Below are positions 10,470-19,608 of a stretch of 64,000 nt of DNA, one piece after another. The translations under genes and the position numbers were made by a program. Each line of letters starts with the position of its first letter. Position 1 is the first letter of the stretch. The DNA lies in assembly GCA_027486655.1 (NCBI GenBank), contig JAIXOR010000073.1, forward strand, positions 153,199 through 217,198, given 5' to 3'. This DNA comes from Verrucomicrobiaceae bacterium. GTDB taxonomy: Bacteria > Verrucomicrobiota > Verrucomicrobiia > Verrucomicrobiales > Akkermansiaceae. Below the pieces are notes generated by a model, which saw only the letters and a program-made list of their open reading frames with translations, ran no database searches and was not told the DNA's origin.

Positions 10470-12454
10470 CGTTTGTCGGGGCGTTGGAATCGGGCGAATC
10501 CGGCCTTCGCAAGGCGGGATCTCTCTTGTGCGGCCGTGGCCGTCGTCGCGGCACGGCGGCGTTCGAAAAACTCGGCAAGGGCCCGCGCGTTCGGGCGGGC
10601 GAAGAGCTCGGTGATCGGAAAGTCCGTTCCGGTCATCTCGCGAAGCCGCACGTGAACGACCGCAAGATGAATCGAGTTCCCGCCAAGGTCGAAGAAGTTG
10701 GCCGTCGGATCCTCAAGCGGGCGTTCTAACAGCTCCGACCAGAGCCGCAGAATCCCGGTCTCCAGATTTCCGGCAGGTTGCAAGATCGGGGTCGCGGCAT
10801 TGACTTCATCCGCGGAAACCAAGGTCTTGCGGTCCACTTTGCCATTGGGGGTGAGAGGAAAAGCCGTGACGTGAATGAAGCGTGCAGGGCACATGTAGGA
10901 TGGCAGCAGGTCTGCGAGATGATCCCGCAGCGACCGCTCGTCCGCACGGCCCTGGATGTGGGCGGTGATCCGGTTTCCGGAGGAAGTGACGACGGCCTCC
11001 GCGACATCCGGGTGGGAAGCCAGCGCGATTTCGATTTCACCGAGTTCGATGCGGTGCCCATTCACCTTCACCTGATGATCGGCACGCCCGCGGAACTCGA
11101 AGGTGCCGCACGGCAAACGCTTGGCGAGGTCACCGGTGCGATAGATCCCGCCGACAAACTTCTCCGCGGTTTTCTCGGGATCCCTCAGGTAGCCAAAGCC
11201 GAGGCCCGCACCGGAAATGCACAGCTCGCCGGTATCGCCGTCCGGAAGAACCCGGAGTTCCTCATCGCGGATGCTGACGGAAACGTTCGGGATCTCATGA
11301 CCCAGGGGAACAAAGGGGAAATCGTCGAGATTTCCGCGGTGAAGTCGGTGAATCAGACAGATGTCCGTGCATTCGGTGGGACCATACGAGTTGACCACCT
11401 CCGCGGAACAGTTCGGCGCGGTGAGCCAGTCGCGAAGACGGGGCAACGAGATCGGTTCCCCTCCCAACACGGCGAAACGAAGGGTCGCGATCTCCCCATA
11501 TGCTCCGGAGGCCGCGGCATCGACCAAGGGGTAGAAGGCGCTTGGAGTGCAGTTGATCAAGGTCACCCGGTGCTCGCGGATCAATCCGAGGATGCGTGTG
11601 ATGTCATAGGTGCGGCAGTCATCAAGCACGATGGCCCCGCCCGACCGCAGGGGGGCGAAGAAGTTTTTCTGGGTAAGGTCAAAGCTGGGCGAACTGATCA
11701 CCAGAGCTCGGTCCCGGTCGGTCAGATCGAGCTCGGTCTCATACCAGTACAGCAGGTTCGCAAATCCGGAGTGACGGACCGAGGCAGCCTTCGGAACCCC
11801 GGTGGATCCCGAGGTGAAGATTGCATACACCGCTCCGCCGGATGCCGGTGAGGCTTCCGTCTCAAGCGGCGGGAGGGACTCCGAATCCTCGAAAAACCAA
11901 ACCGGCGCACCTTCGAACGATGCCTCAAGCCCGCGGCGGGTCAGGACCGCATCCAGCCCGGCGGAAGCAATCATCGTTGAAATCCGCTGCGGTGGATACG
12001 AAGGATCGATCGGCACATAGGCGGCACCGGTTTTCAACACGCCGAGCAATGTGGCAATCAGCTCCATGGACCGGTCCAAGCCCACTCCGATCAACGACCC
12101 CGGGCCGATTCCACGACCATGCAACAGGGCGGCAATCGATCGGGCGCGGCCCACCAGCGCGGCATAATCCGTGGTGACACCGCCACAGATGACGGCGGGC
12201 GCGGAAGGGGAGTCTTCCGCACGTCGAAAGATGGCCTCGAACCATGGAGGTGCATCCAGGGTGGTTCCAGTTCCTTCGGAAAGGATCGTTTGCTCGTGGG
12301 GGGGCAGCATCAGGGGGTGTTGCTGGAGAATCGCAGTTTCTGTTCCATCCGCCAAGGCACGATGATCGACCCCGCGGATGCTTCGGATATCCGGAAAATC
12401 AACCACCCGTTTCAACGGATGTTGCTGAACTTCTAACATGGATTGGTGATCCAT
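10466..12454 (-). CDS. NRPS loading module, adenylation-PCP
   Basis: This 662-residue protein has one adenylation domain (FTSGSTGVPKA, SYGPTE, YRTGDLAKR, NGKVDRKTL) and a C-terminal peptidyl carrier domain (FDLGGNSIH). There is no condensation domain ahead of it, so it probably starts the assembly line by loading an amino acid. Asp in SFDLTQK keeps the residue that contacts the alpha-amino group. My hand alignment of the pocket is D, L, K, N, V, G, S, D; I do not assign a substrate. A second ATG at 12439 is a possible alternative start. The stop overlaps the start of the PKS-NRPS gene by 4 nt, consistent with translational coupling and with this protein feeding the KS. Confidence 0.94.
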   Translation of the reverse strand: MDHQSMLEVQQHPLKRVVDFPDIRSIRGVDHRALADGTETAILQQHPLMLPPHEQTILSEGTGTTLDAPPWFEAIFRRAEDSPSAPAVICGGVTTDYAALVGRARSIAALLHGRGIGPGSLIGVGLDRSMELIATLLGVLKTGAAYVPIDPSYPPQRISTMIASAGLDAVLTRRGLEASFEGAPVWFFEDSESLPPLETEASPASGGAVYAIFTSGSTGVPKAASVRHSGFANLLYWYETELDLTDRDRALVISSPSFDLTQKNFFAPLRSGGAIVLDDCRTYDITRILGLIREHRVTLINCTPSAFYPLVDAAASGAYGEIATLRFAVLGGEPISLPRLRDWLTAPNCSAEVVNSYGPTECTDICLIHRLHRGNLDDFPFVPLGHEIPNVSVSIRDEELRVLPDGDTGELCISGAGLGFGYLRDPEKTAEKFVGGIYRTGDLAKRLPCGTFEFRGRADHQVKVNGHRIELGEIEIALASHPDVAEAVVTSSGNRITAHIQGRADERSLRDHLADLLPSYMCPARFIHVTAFPLTPNGKVDRKTLVSADEVNAATPILQPAGNLETGILRLWSELLERPLEDPTANFFDLGGNSIHLAVVHVRLREMTGTDFPITELFARPNARALAEFFERRRAATTATAAQERSRLAKAGFARFQRPDKR

Positions 12455-12459
12455 GAATT

Positions 12460-12471
12460 ACGTGATCACGT
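12460..12471. promoter_or_regulatory. 12-bp perfect palindrome between divergent operons
   Basis: ACGTGATCACGT is an exact palindrome in the roughly 90-bp gap between the NRPS/PKS operon (start 12454, minus) and the exopolysaccharide operon (start 12545, plus). Only 5 bases separate it from the NRPS start codon. A dimeric repressor or activator site is plausible. No binding protein is identifiable, and the palindrome could be chance. Confidence 0.4.
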
Positions 12472-12544
12472 GTCGGTCCGATGTTTCAAAAATCTTGCAA
12501 ATCAAGGTCTTGGGCGCGATCAAAGGCCCGTTGCTCCCCCCGCA

Positions 12545-13780
12545 ATGGAATTGAAGAAACCATGGTCCCCCCGGATGGTTGTCTGCCTGGCCTGCTGCAT
12601 TCACGCGGTGCCGGTGGCGTCCGTTTTTGGGCAGGAATACTCGCCGGTCGTCGATGACCGTTTCGAGACCGTGGTCTCTCAGCCAGAAGCGGCACCGCCT
12701 GTCGAGACCGGCGGCCCCAAAGGCGGCTGGGATCTGGGCGCGGTGATCTCCGCCGCCTACGATGACAACATTTTCCTGAGCGCGACCGATCCGAAAAAGG
12801 ACCAGGTCCTGCGCTTTTCACCCACCGTCGCTTGCTCGAAGGGTGACGAGGACGAACAAGTGACGGAAGGCGCATTCATCAAGGCCGGCTATCGTCCGAG
12901 CTTTGTGTTCTATGCGGACAATCACGACGAAAACCGCACCGATCACGAGGCACTCGCCACGGCGGGATGGCGGGGGAAGGTGACCCGGGTGATCTACACA
13001 GGAGCGCTTCGCAAACTGGGCGATGCCACATCGGAAACCGGGCGCCCGACCGATCGTCTCGAATATGCCAATGAACTCCGCGCGGCATGGATGGCCAAGG
13101 ACAAGGTGTCCTTCGAAGTGGCTGCGGGTGACCGTCGGTCAGATTACATCGACCCGGTCTATTTCGATTCCTCCAAGAACTACGGCGAAGTGGCGATCCG
13201 TTACGCATACTCGCCCAAGACCCGGCTCGGGCTGGCCTATCAGGTGGGGCGCTTCAAAGTGGACGGCACCGGTCCGCAGGACACGCACCAACTGACGGGT
13301 TCCCTTGAGTGGCAGCCCCGCGAAAAGGTGCGGATCGATCTCGAGGCCGGAGCGGAGCACCGGAGCTATGACAACGGAAGCAGCCTCAATCCGGTGTTGG
13401 AGGGTCGTGTCGAGTGGACACCGCGCGAGGGCACTGGACTCTTTGCGACGGCCTACGCCCGCGAGGAGGCGTCCGCGTTCTATGCCGGGCAGAACTACAG
13501 CGTCCGCGGCGTGACGGCGGGAGTGTCGCAGCGGCTCGGCGCGAACTGGACCGGCAAGCTTGATGCCGGCGTCGAGCGGAACCGATACGAAGTCGTCTCC
13601 GGCAGCGGTGCGGCGGGAAGAAAGGACCGCATCGTTTTCATCCGCCCGGCACTGGTCAGGAAGATTGGAGACAAGTCCGAGCTCTCGCTGTTCTACCGCA
13701 TGTCCGACAACCAATCCACCGACAAGGCGTTCGGCTATGACCAGGGAATGATCGGCCTGGAATTCAACCACAAGTTCTGA
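12545..13780 (+). CDS. Outer-membrane beta-barrel protein of exopolysaccharide locus
   Basis: About 411 residues. A basic start and hydrophobic stretch end near SVFGQ, a typical signal peptide, so I prefer the ATG at 12545 to the upstream in-frame ATG at 12443, which overlaps the divergent NRPS gene. The mature part is full of alternating amphipathic strands (AAYDDNIFLS, RIDLEAGAEHRSY, GLFATAYAREE) and ends in phenylalanine (EFNHKF), as beta-barrels recognised by BamA do. It resembles the putative beta-barrel porin 2 family often found in polysaccharide export loci. It lies 5 nt before the Wza-like gene. It may form or assist the outer-membrane exit for the polymer; this is inferred from context. 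Confidence 0.8.
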   Translation: MELKKPWSPRMVVCLACCIHAVPVASVFGQEYSPVVDDRFETVVSQPEAAPPVETGGPKGGWDLGAVISAAYDDNIFLSATDPKKDQVLRFSPTVACSKGDEDEQVTEGAFIKAGYRPSFVFYADNHDENRTDHEALATAGWRGKVTRVIYTGALRKLGDATSETGRPTDRLEYANELRAAWMAKDKVSFEVAAGDRRSDYIDPVYFDSSKNYGEVAIRYAYSPKTRLGLAYQVGRFKVDGTGPQDTHQLTGSLEWQPREKVRIDLEAGAEHRSYDNGSSLNPVLEGRVEWTPREGTGLFATAYAREEASAFYAGQNYSVRGVTAGVSQRLGANWTGKLDAGVERNRYEVVSGSGAAGRKDRIVFIRPALVRKIGDKSELSLFYRMSDNQSTDKAFGYDQGMIGLEFNHKF

Positions 13781-13785
13781 GACTC

Positions 13786-14358
13786 ATGAATCGACTCCTT
13801 CGTTTCCTCCTCACGTTCGCCGCGATGGTTGCCGCCATTCAGCCGGCGGCTGCCTATGCCCAGGGTGAGCGTTCCTCGGGCGTGATCGGCCGCATGGACA
13901 CGGTGGAGATCCGTGTGTTCCGTGAGGACGAACTCACCACAAGAGGCCAGTTGTCGGCGGACGGAACATTGACCATGCCCCTGATCGGTGCGGTCCGTCT
14001 CGAAGGACTCACTACCGATCAGGCCGCCGCAGCCATTACCCGCAGACTGGCGGACGGGTATCTGGTGAAACCCGAAGTGAGTGTGTCCATCGAGGCGCGC
14101 ATCCGCCGGACCGTCACCGTGCTCGGGCAGGCGCAGCGCCCGGGGGTTTTCGAGATCCCGGCCCACCGTCGCCTGACCTTGGTCGAAGCCGTGGGCATGG
14201 CGGGTGGGGTCACGCGCATTGCGAACGCACGCAAGGTCAGCCTCAAACGCGGTGCCACCGTGACGAACATAAATCTCAAGGACATCGCCGCCGGCGCAGG
14301 CCGTGACATTCCGTTGCAGGACGGGGATGTGATCACCATCCCGGAGAGTCTTTTCTAA
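13786..14358 (+). CDS. Wza-type polysaccharide export protein (small form)
   Basis: 190 residues with a signal peptide (cleavage likely after AYAQ), a Poly_export domain (RMDTVEIRVFREDEL, DGTLTMPLIGAV) and one SLBB segment (VTVLGQAQRPGVFEI). Proteins of this family form the periplasmic and outer-membrane channel for capsule or exopolysaccharide. E. coli Wza is about twice as long and ends in a membrane-crossing helix that this protein lacks. There is no lipobox cysteine, so it is probably not a lipoprotein. The separate barrel gene just upstream could supply the missing outer-membrane pore. It sits between the barrel and the Wzc-like gene in one operon. Confidence 0.9.
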   Translation: MNRLLRFLLTFAAMVAAIQPAAAYAQGERSSGVIGRMDTVEIRVFREDELTTRGQLSADGTLTMPLIGAVRLEGLTTDQAAAAITRRLADGYLVKPEVSVSIEARIRRTVTVLGQAQRPGVFEIPAHRRLTLVEAVGMAGGVTRIANARKVSLKRGATVTNINLKDIAAGAGRDIPLQDGDVITIPESLF

Positions 14359-14382
14359 CAACTTCCAAAGAATCCTTTCACG

Positions 14383-16602
14383 ATGTCACTCATTCGATCG
14401 CACACCGGCAGCGGGCTTGCCGCGCCGTCATCCGCACCGCCACCCACCGGCGGGACGGATCCATCGCTGCATCTGCCCCGTCTGGAGCCGGGCAGGCTGC
14501 TGCTCATGCTGCTGCGCCGCTCATGGATGGTGCTGCTGCCGATGCTGTTGGGTGCCGGACTCCTGTTGTGGGTCGCAGGCCGCATGCAAAAGACCTATCG
14601 GGCTCATGGCTCGGTGTATGTCAGCAACAAGGCTCCGGTGGTGCTGGAGATCCGCGCCGTGGCCCCCGAGGAGACGAGCGACCTTGAGCAACTCCGATCG
14701 GTCGAAGAGGGTTTGGCCTCCTCCACACTCATGATGCGGGTCATTGACCGCCATGGTCTGGACAAGGATCCCGGCTTTGCCAAACCCGGGATGGGGCAGG
14801 AGGCTCTGGTTTCCTCGTTGCAGTCCCGCATCGAGATCGCCCTGAGGCGGGGCACGCGGATCATCGACATCACCGTGGAGGATCGGGATCCCGCCCAGGC
14901 GAAGAAACTCGTCGAGCTCCTCATCGCCGAATACGACTCATGGACCACCGAGCGCCAACAGGCGATCACGCGGCGCGCCAACGAAGGACTCGCCACCGAA
15001 GAGCAGCGCCTGCGCGGCAAGATGGAGGAATCCGCGGCACGCTTGCAGGAGTTCCGCCAGAACCATCCGGTGCCCGGTCTTGAGGGAACGGACAGCGGCA
15101 GCCCCGTTCGCGATTCGCTTGCCGCACTGTCATCGGAGCTAACCCGCAGCACGGCGGAACGTCTGCGCCTGGAAGCGGAATACGAGGCCTACGTGAAGTT
15201 CGACTCCTCCAAACCCGAGGCGCTCGCAGGGATCGAAAAGTCCGAACGCGGAAGCGAAGTCCTTGCCCAGGTGAAAGCGATCCAGACCAAGGAGGCCGAG
15301 TTCGCCCGCATTCAGGAGCGCTATCTTTGGAAACATCCGGTCCATCGCGAGGCGGCCAATGAACTCGAACTGATGCGCAAAACCCTCGCGGAAACCGTGC
15401 GCACGGCAGGTCAGTCGCTCGAACAACGCTACAAGATCGCCACGGAAAACGAAACGAAGCTCGCCGCCCAGGTGGCGGAGGCCCGCAATCGTGCGGTGGA
15501 AACCGAGGGAGTCCGCGAACAATTCCGTGCGCTGAGCCGGGATGCCGAAGCCGATCGCAATCTTCACGAGTCGGTATCCCAGCGCCTTCGCGAAACCAAG
15601 CTTGCCGCGTCCGTTCCCGCCTCGGTCCTTCGCTGGGAGGACGTCCCGCTGCTTCCTGAAAAACCCAGCAGCCCGCGCAAACCGGTTTTCGCCGCCGTGG
15701 GGGCATTCCTCGGTTTTCTGCTAGGTCTGGTGGCCTTGGTGATCGCGGAGCTTGGCGACCGTCGGGTGCGCGACGCCTCGGCCGCCATCCGCTCGATAGG
15801 CGCGCCATTGCTTGCCAGTGTTCCGGCGATCGAGAATCCCGGCGATGGCATGGTGCTGATGACCGACCCGGCCTCGGCAGGTGCGGAGGCATTCCGCCGG
15901 CTTCGTGTCGTGCTTGCCCCTCAACCCGGCGGAAACACCGGCCGCACCGTGCTCTTCACCAGCGCGAAGGCAGGGGAGGGCAAGTCATTCTGCGCGATCA
16001 ACCACGCCACCGCCCTTGCCATGCAGGGCCATCGCACGCTCCTCATCGATGCGGATCTCCGGAACCCCGGTGTGAGCCGTGATTTCATCGGAAATCCGTC
16101 CGGCGAATCCGGACTCGGCGGGTTTCTCGCCGGACATATCGAGGCCGCCAATGCCTGTTTCGCGACCTCCTTGCCAAACCTCTATCTGCTTTCCTCCGGC
16201 CCCATGCGCTCCGACGCTGCGGAACTGCTCGCTGGCACCCGCTTCCCGTCGCTCTTGGAAGATGCGTTCCGCTGGTTCGACCGGGTGGTGATCGACGGGC
16301 CGCCGGTGCTGAGTGTGAGCGATGCTTTGTCGGTCTCCCGTTACGCGGATCGCTGTTGTCTGGTCGTGCGTGAGGGCGGAAGCGATCGTCGGGACTTGAA
16401 ACGCGCCGCCGACCTCATCCGCAGCTCGGGCGGCAATCTCGTCGGATTCATCTGGAACGAGGTGCCGAAGTCCGCCCGCAACCCCGGCAGCCCGGGGCCC
16501 GTCGTCCCGGTCAATCGACCCGGTCTGGGTGCCCCGCAGCCGGTTGGCTCGGGAACTGCTCCGTCGCGCTCGTCCCTGAAAATCATCGAAACTTTTGCCT
16601 AG
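14383..16602 (+). CDS. Wzc/GumC-like chain-length determinant with BY-kinase domain
   Basis: 739 residues. An N-terminal Wzz domain has a transmembrane helix near residues 45-65, followed by a long periplasmic coiled-coil, a second transmembrane helix near 425-450, and a cytoplasmic P-loop domain. Walker A reads AKAGEGKS, A' reads LLIDADLRNP and Walker B reads VVIDGPP, the set typical of bacterial tyrosine kinases. The C-terminal tail is rich in Pro, Gly and Ser and has no tyrosine cluster, so control by tail autophosphorylation, as in E. coli Wzc, is unlikely. It should control polymer length and work with the Wza-like protein encoded immediately upstream. Confidence 0.92.
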   Translation: MSLIRSHTGSGLAAPSSAPPPTGGTDPSLHLPRLEPGRLLLMLLRRSWMVLLPMLLGAGLLLWVAGRMQKTYRAHGSVYVSNKAPVVLEIRAVAPEETSDLEQLRSVEEGLASSTLMMRVIDRHGLDKDPGFAKPGMGQEALVSSLQSRIEIALRRGTRIIDITVEDRDPAQAKKLVELLIAEYDSWTTERQQAITRRANEGLATEEQRLRGKMEESAARLQEFRQNHPVPGLEGTDSGSPVRDSLAALSSELTRSTAERLRLEAEYEAYVKFDSSKPEALAGIEKSERGSEVLAQVKAIQTKEAEFARIQERYLWKHPVHREAANELELMRKTLAETVRTAGQSLEQRYKIATENETKLAAQVAEARNRAVETEGVREQFRALSRDAEADRNLHESVSQRLRETKLAASVPASVLRWEDVPLLPEKPSSPRKPVFAAVGAFLGFLLGLVALVIAELGDRRVRDASAAIRSIGAPLLASVPAIENPGDGMVLMTDPASAGAEAFRRLRVVLAPQPGGNTGRTVLFTSAKAGEGKSFCAINHATALAMQGHRTLLIDADLRNPGVSRDFIGNPSGESGLGGFLAGHIEAANACFATSLPNLYLLSSGPMRSDAAELLAGTRFPSLLEDAFRWFDRVVIDGPPVLSVSDALSVSRYADRCCLVVREGGSDRRDLKRAADLIRSSGGNLVGFIWNEVPKSARNPGSPGPVVPVNRPGLGAPQPVGSGTAPSRSSLKIIETFA

Positions 16603-16649
16603 AAATCTTCGCTTCATCGCGGCATTCTCCGGCCTTCCTCCCCCGGCAT

Positions 16650-16704
16650 CCCCCCCTGAGTCCTGAGTTTGCCGTTTTCTTCTGAATCCCCCCAATCCCC
16701 CCCC
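16650..16704 (+). repeat. Cluster of poly-C tracts upstream of priming transferase
   Basis: The 107-bp gap before the sugar-phosphate transferase holds C7 at 16650-16656, C6 at 16688-16693 and C8 at 16697-16704. The last ends 5 nt before the ATG at 16710, in the region of the ribosome-binding site. Such tracts can change length by slippage and alter spacing. There is no evidence of variation in a single sequence. Confidence 0.5.
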
Positions 16705-16709
16705 GGAAC

Positions 16710-18221
16710 ATGAATCAAACCACCCGTCAGGTCACGGGCGAGAGGCAGCATGCCCGCCCGTCCTCTCCCGCATCTCCGCCGGTTGAGAGCTACACGCTCC
16801 GCCACCGCCACCGCCCGTGGGTGGCCCACCAGAAGCTGGTGGCCATCAGTTTCCTCGGAGACTCGGCGATGGTGCTCGCCTCGTTGATGCTGGCCTACGT
16901 GATCCGTTTCGAGACCGAGTTTCGAAGCGTCGGCGTGACCGATTCGGTGATCAACATCCGCAGCTACTGTGGCCACGTCCTGCTTGGCGGAGCGCTGCTG
17001 GTGTTCCTGCTCGCCAACTTCCGCCTGCACGACCCCCGCAACTACCTCGCGATCCGCAAGACCTTCGCGATCATCGTCAAGACGTGCTGCATCTGGGGCG
17101 TCAGCTTCCTTGCGCTGGCCCTTGTGCTCAAGATCGAGCCATCCATCAGCCGACTCTACTGCGCCATCGGATGTTTCACCGCGATGGCAGGCCTTCTTTC
17201 CTGGCGCTGGATTCTCTACTGCGTGCTCCGCCGGGATACCTTTGCCGATGCCCTCCGCCAGAAAGCCGTATTCGTCGGATGGAACGAGGAATGCGATCGC
17301 TCGGTGAAGCGCTTTGGTGACGGACGCTCCCACCAAATCCGTGTGACCGGGGTGATCCAGCCTCCGGGAAGTCGCTTCGAAGTGCAACCGCCTGCCGATG
17401 TGCCGGTGCTGGGTTCCTATGAGGGACTGCGGCCCATCCTGCGCTCGTCCGGCGCGGACGTGGTGATGGTCGTCGATGGCGTCCTCAACCGCCATCAGAT
17501 GCTCGAACTTGCGGAAACCTGCGGCCGTGAGTTCATCGATTTCAAGCTCATCCCGAGCTGCTTCCAGATCCTCGTTTCCACGCTCCAACTGGAAAGCTTT
17601 CATGGCATGCCCGTGCTTGGCATCGGCAAGATGCCGCTTCACCACGCCTTCAACAATGCCGCGAAGCGCAGTGTGGACATCATCGGCAGCCTGATCGGCA
17701 TGTTTGTCTTCGCGCCGGTGATGGCGGTGTTCGCCACGATGGTTTACCTCGAATCCCCCGGCCCTGTGATCTATCGCCAGCGCCGCATCGGTCTCAATGG
17801 AAAGCCGTTCCACATCCTCAAGATCCGCAGCATGAAACTCGACGCGGAAGCCGCCGGCGTTCCCGGATGGACCGTCAAGGACGACCCGCGCCGCCTCAGG
17901 GTGGGCGCCTTCATGCGCGCCTGGAACATCGATGAACTGCCGCAATTCTGGAATGTCCTCCGTGGGGACATGAGCCTCGTCGGTCCGCGCCCGGAACGCC
18001 CGGAACTCATCGAGAACTTCAAGGAGGAAATCCCGCACTACAATGTCCGCCACAACATCAAGCCGGGTGTCACCGGTTGGGCCCAGGTCAACGGCCTGCG
18101 CGGCGACACCTGCCTGCGCGAACGGGTGAAGTTCGATCTCGATTACATCGAAAACTGGAATTTCGCGCTCGATTTCCAGATCATGCTCATGACCTTCTTC
18201 AAACGCCGTGGCGCATGCTGA
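16710..18221 (+). CDS. Exopolysaccharide polyprenyl-phosphate sugar-phosphotransferase
   Basis: 503 residues. The N-terminal half has several transmembrane helices and a CoA-binding-like middle region. The C-terminal third is the bacterial sugar transferase domain, with a membrane segment (IIGSLIGMFVFAPVMAV), YRQRRIGLNGKPF, LRVGAFMRAWNIDELPQFW, SLVGPRPERPE and PGVTGWAQVNG. Members of the WcaJ/WbaP group transfer a sugar-1-phosphate to undecaprenyl phosphate at the inner membrane and start repeat-unit assembly. The sugar cannot be read from sequence. The 3' end overlaps the flippase gene if that gene starts at 18208. Confidence 0.94.
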   Translation: MNQTTRQVTGERQHARPSSPASPPVESYTLRHRHRPWVAHQKLVAISFLGDSAMVLASLMLAYVIRFETEFRSVGVTDSVINIRSYCGHVLLGGALLVFLLANFRLHDPRNYLAIRKTFAIIVKTCCIWGVSFLALALVLKIEPSISRLYCAIGCFTAMAGLLSWRWILYCVLRRDTFADALRQKAVFVGWNEECDRSVKRFGDGRSHQIRVTGVIQPPGSRFEVQPPADVPVLGSYEGLRPILRSSGADVVMVVDGVLNRHQMLELAETCGREFIDFKLIPSCFQILVSTLQLESFHGMPVLGIGKMPLHHAFNNAAKRSVDIIGSLIGMFVFAPVMAVFATMVYLESPGPVIYRQRRIGLNGKPFHILKIRSMKLDAEAAGVPGWTVKDDPRRLRVGAFMRAWNIDELPQFWNVLRGDMSLVGPRPERPELIENFKEEIPHYNVRHNIKPGVTGWAQVNGLRGDTCLRERVKFDLDYIENWNFALDFQIMLMTFFKRRGAC

Positions 18222-19608
18222 CATCGCTGCGGCGCAAGCACCGGCGGACGATCTCCGCCGTGAAGACATGAGCTCCGCCGCCCAGGAAAACCATGCTCGC
18301 CATCGCAGCCGCTCGATCCGGCTTGCGGTGGCCACTTCCTTTCTGTCGAAAGCGGGCACCATCCTTCTCCAGCTGCTCTCCATCCCCATCGCCGTGCGTG
18401 TGCTCGGTCGTGGCGAGTTCGGACTCTACACCACGGTGAACCTCACTCTGAGCACCATCTCGCTGCTCCAGGTCGGCGTGGGGCCGGCTCTCACTCATGG
18501 TCTCACCCGTGCCCGGGCCGGGGGTGATGAGGAAACGCAGCGAATTCTCGGCTCATCGGCGTTTTTCCTGATGGCGGGAATCGCCACACTCGCCGGTCTC
18601 GCGCTGGCCACCGTGCTTCTATCCGTTCCTCTCAGCTCCATCTACGGTGAGGCCTTCGCCGGCAGGGAGGATGTGCTCCGTCCCGCACTCTGGACGGGGT
18701 TGGGACTGTTCCTGATGCTTTTTGTGCTCAACCTCACCGAGCGCATCCGCGAGGGCCATCTGGAAGTCGCATCCAACAACCTTTGGGGAGCCGCCGGCAA
18801 CGTGCTGGCCGCCGTTTCCGTCGCCGCAGGGGTCTGGTTCCTGCCGCAGGTCTGGTTTCTGGTGCTCGCGGTCCACGGCTCCATGGTGGTCTGCAAGCTG
18901 GCCAACACCGCCTCACTCTGGCGCAAACATCCGCTCATGCGCCCATCCCGCGCATTCTTCCGCGCGGCGCGGGCCAAGGCCTTGTTTACCGATGGTCTTG
19001 CCTTCTCGACCTGCTGCCTCGTGACCGGGATCGTCGAATACAACTTTTGCGGCTGGCTCGTCGGCCGGGGCGGGGGACCGGCGGACCTGGCACTCTACGG
19101 TATCTTCATTTCACTCACCGTGATGCAGCTGGGCTTCGTCGTGATGCTCAGCACACCCACCTGGCCCGCCGTGGCGGAGGCGCTTGCCCGTCACGACATC
19201 GCCTGGGCCCGCAAGGCAGCCCTGCGGCTCTATGGCTTCGGTTCTGCGTTTGCCATTTGCTCCGCCGTCGGACTCGTGGCGCTGGGTCCATGGATTCTTC
19301 CCATCTGGCTCGGCAACGAGTTCTCGGACGTCGGACGTCCTTTGCTCGCCTGTTACGGACTGTATTTCATCGCCCATGTCTGGCGGCATCTCAATCATGC
19401 CATGATGATCGGCACAGGACAGGTCACGAAACTCGTCGGCATTCAGTTGTTAGAATCGCTGGCGGTGGCCGTGATCGCCTCACTCGCATTCAAACTCGGC
19501 GGCATCCCCGCGATGCTGGCATCGATGGGACTCACCCTGCTCGTTTTCACAGGAACGGTGCTGCCCTTCCGAGTCTTCAAAAAGCTCCGGGTGCAGTCCA
19601 CTCACTGA
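18208..19608 (+). CDS. Wzx-like polysaccharide flippase
   Basis: 466 residues, nearly all hydrophobic, with about 12-14 predicted membrane helices. The N-terminal LSKAGTILLQLLSIPIAVRVLGRGEFGLYTT matches the opening of the MATE/MOP polysaccharide transporter family. These proteins flip the lipid-linked repeat unit from the cytoplasmic to the periplasmic face. The ATG at 18208 overlaps the preceding gene by 14 nt; an internal ATG at 18268 also fits, since the first 20 residues are polar and not conserved in type. No polymerase (Wzy) or further glycosyltransferase follows, so the remaining pathway genes must be elsewhere. Confidence 0.88.
   Translation: MAHADIAAAQAPADDLRREDMSSAAQENHARHRSRSIRLAVATSFLSKAGTILLQLLSIPIAVRVLGRGEFGLYTTVNLTLSTISLLQVGVGPALTHGLTRARAGGDEETQRILGSSAFFLMAGIATLAGLALATVLLSVPLSSIYGEAFAGREDVLRPALWTGLGLFLMLFVLNLTERIREGHLEVASNNLWGAAGNVLAAVSVAAGVWFLPQVWFLVLAVHGSMVVCKLANTASLWRKHPLMRPSRAFFRAARAKALFTDGLAFSTCCLVTGIVEYNFCGWLVGRGGGPADLALYGIFISLTVMQLGFVVMLSTPTWPAVAEALARHDIAWARKAALRLYGFGSAFAICSAVGLVALGPWILPIWLGNEFSDVGRPLLACYGLYFIAHVWRHLNHAMMIGTGQVTKLVGIQLLESLAVAVIASLAFKLGGIPAMLASMGLTLLVFTGTVLPFRVFKKLRVQSTH

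Noticed and set aside
10460..10475. Frameshift splitting one NRPS gene into two
   Set aside because: The overlap is a clean ATGA, and the downstream protein begins with a normal ketosynthase N terminus.
16614..18389. 591-codon open frame antisense to the priming transferase
   Set aside because: His/Asp/Glu-rich mirror of conserved transferase sequence; the sense strand has clear family motifs.
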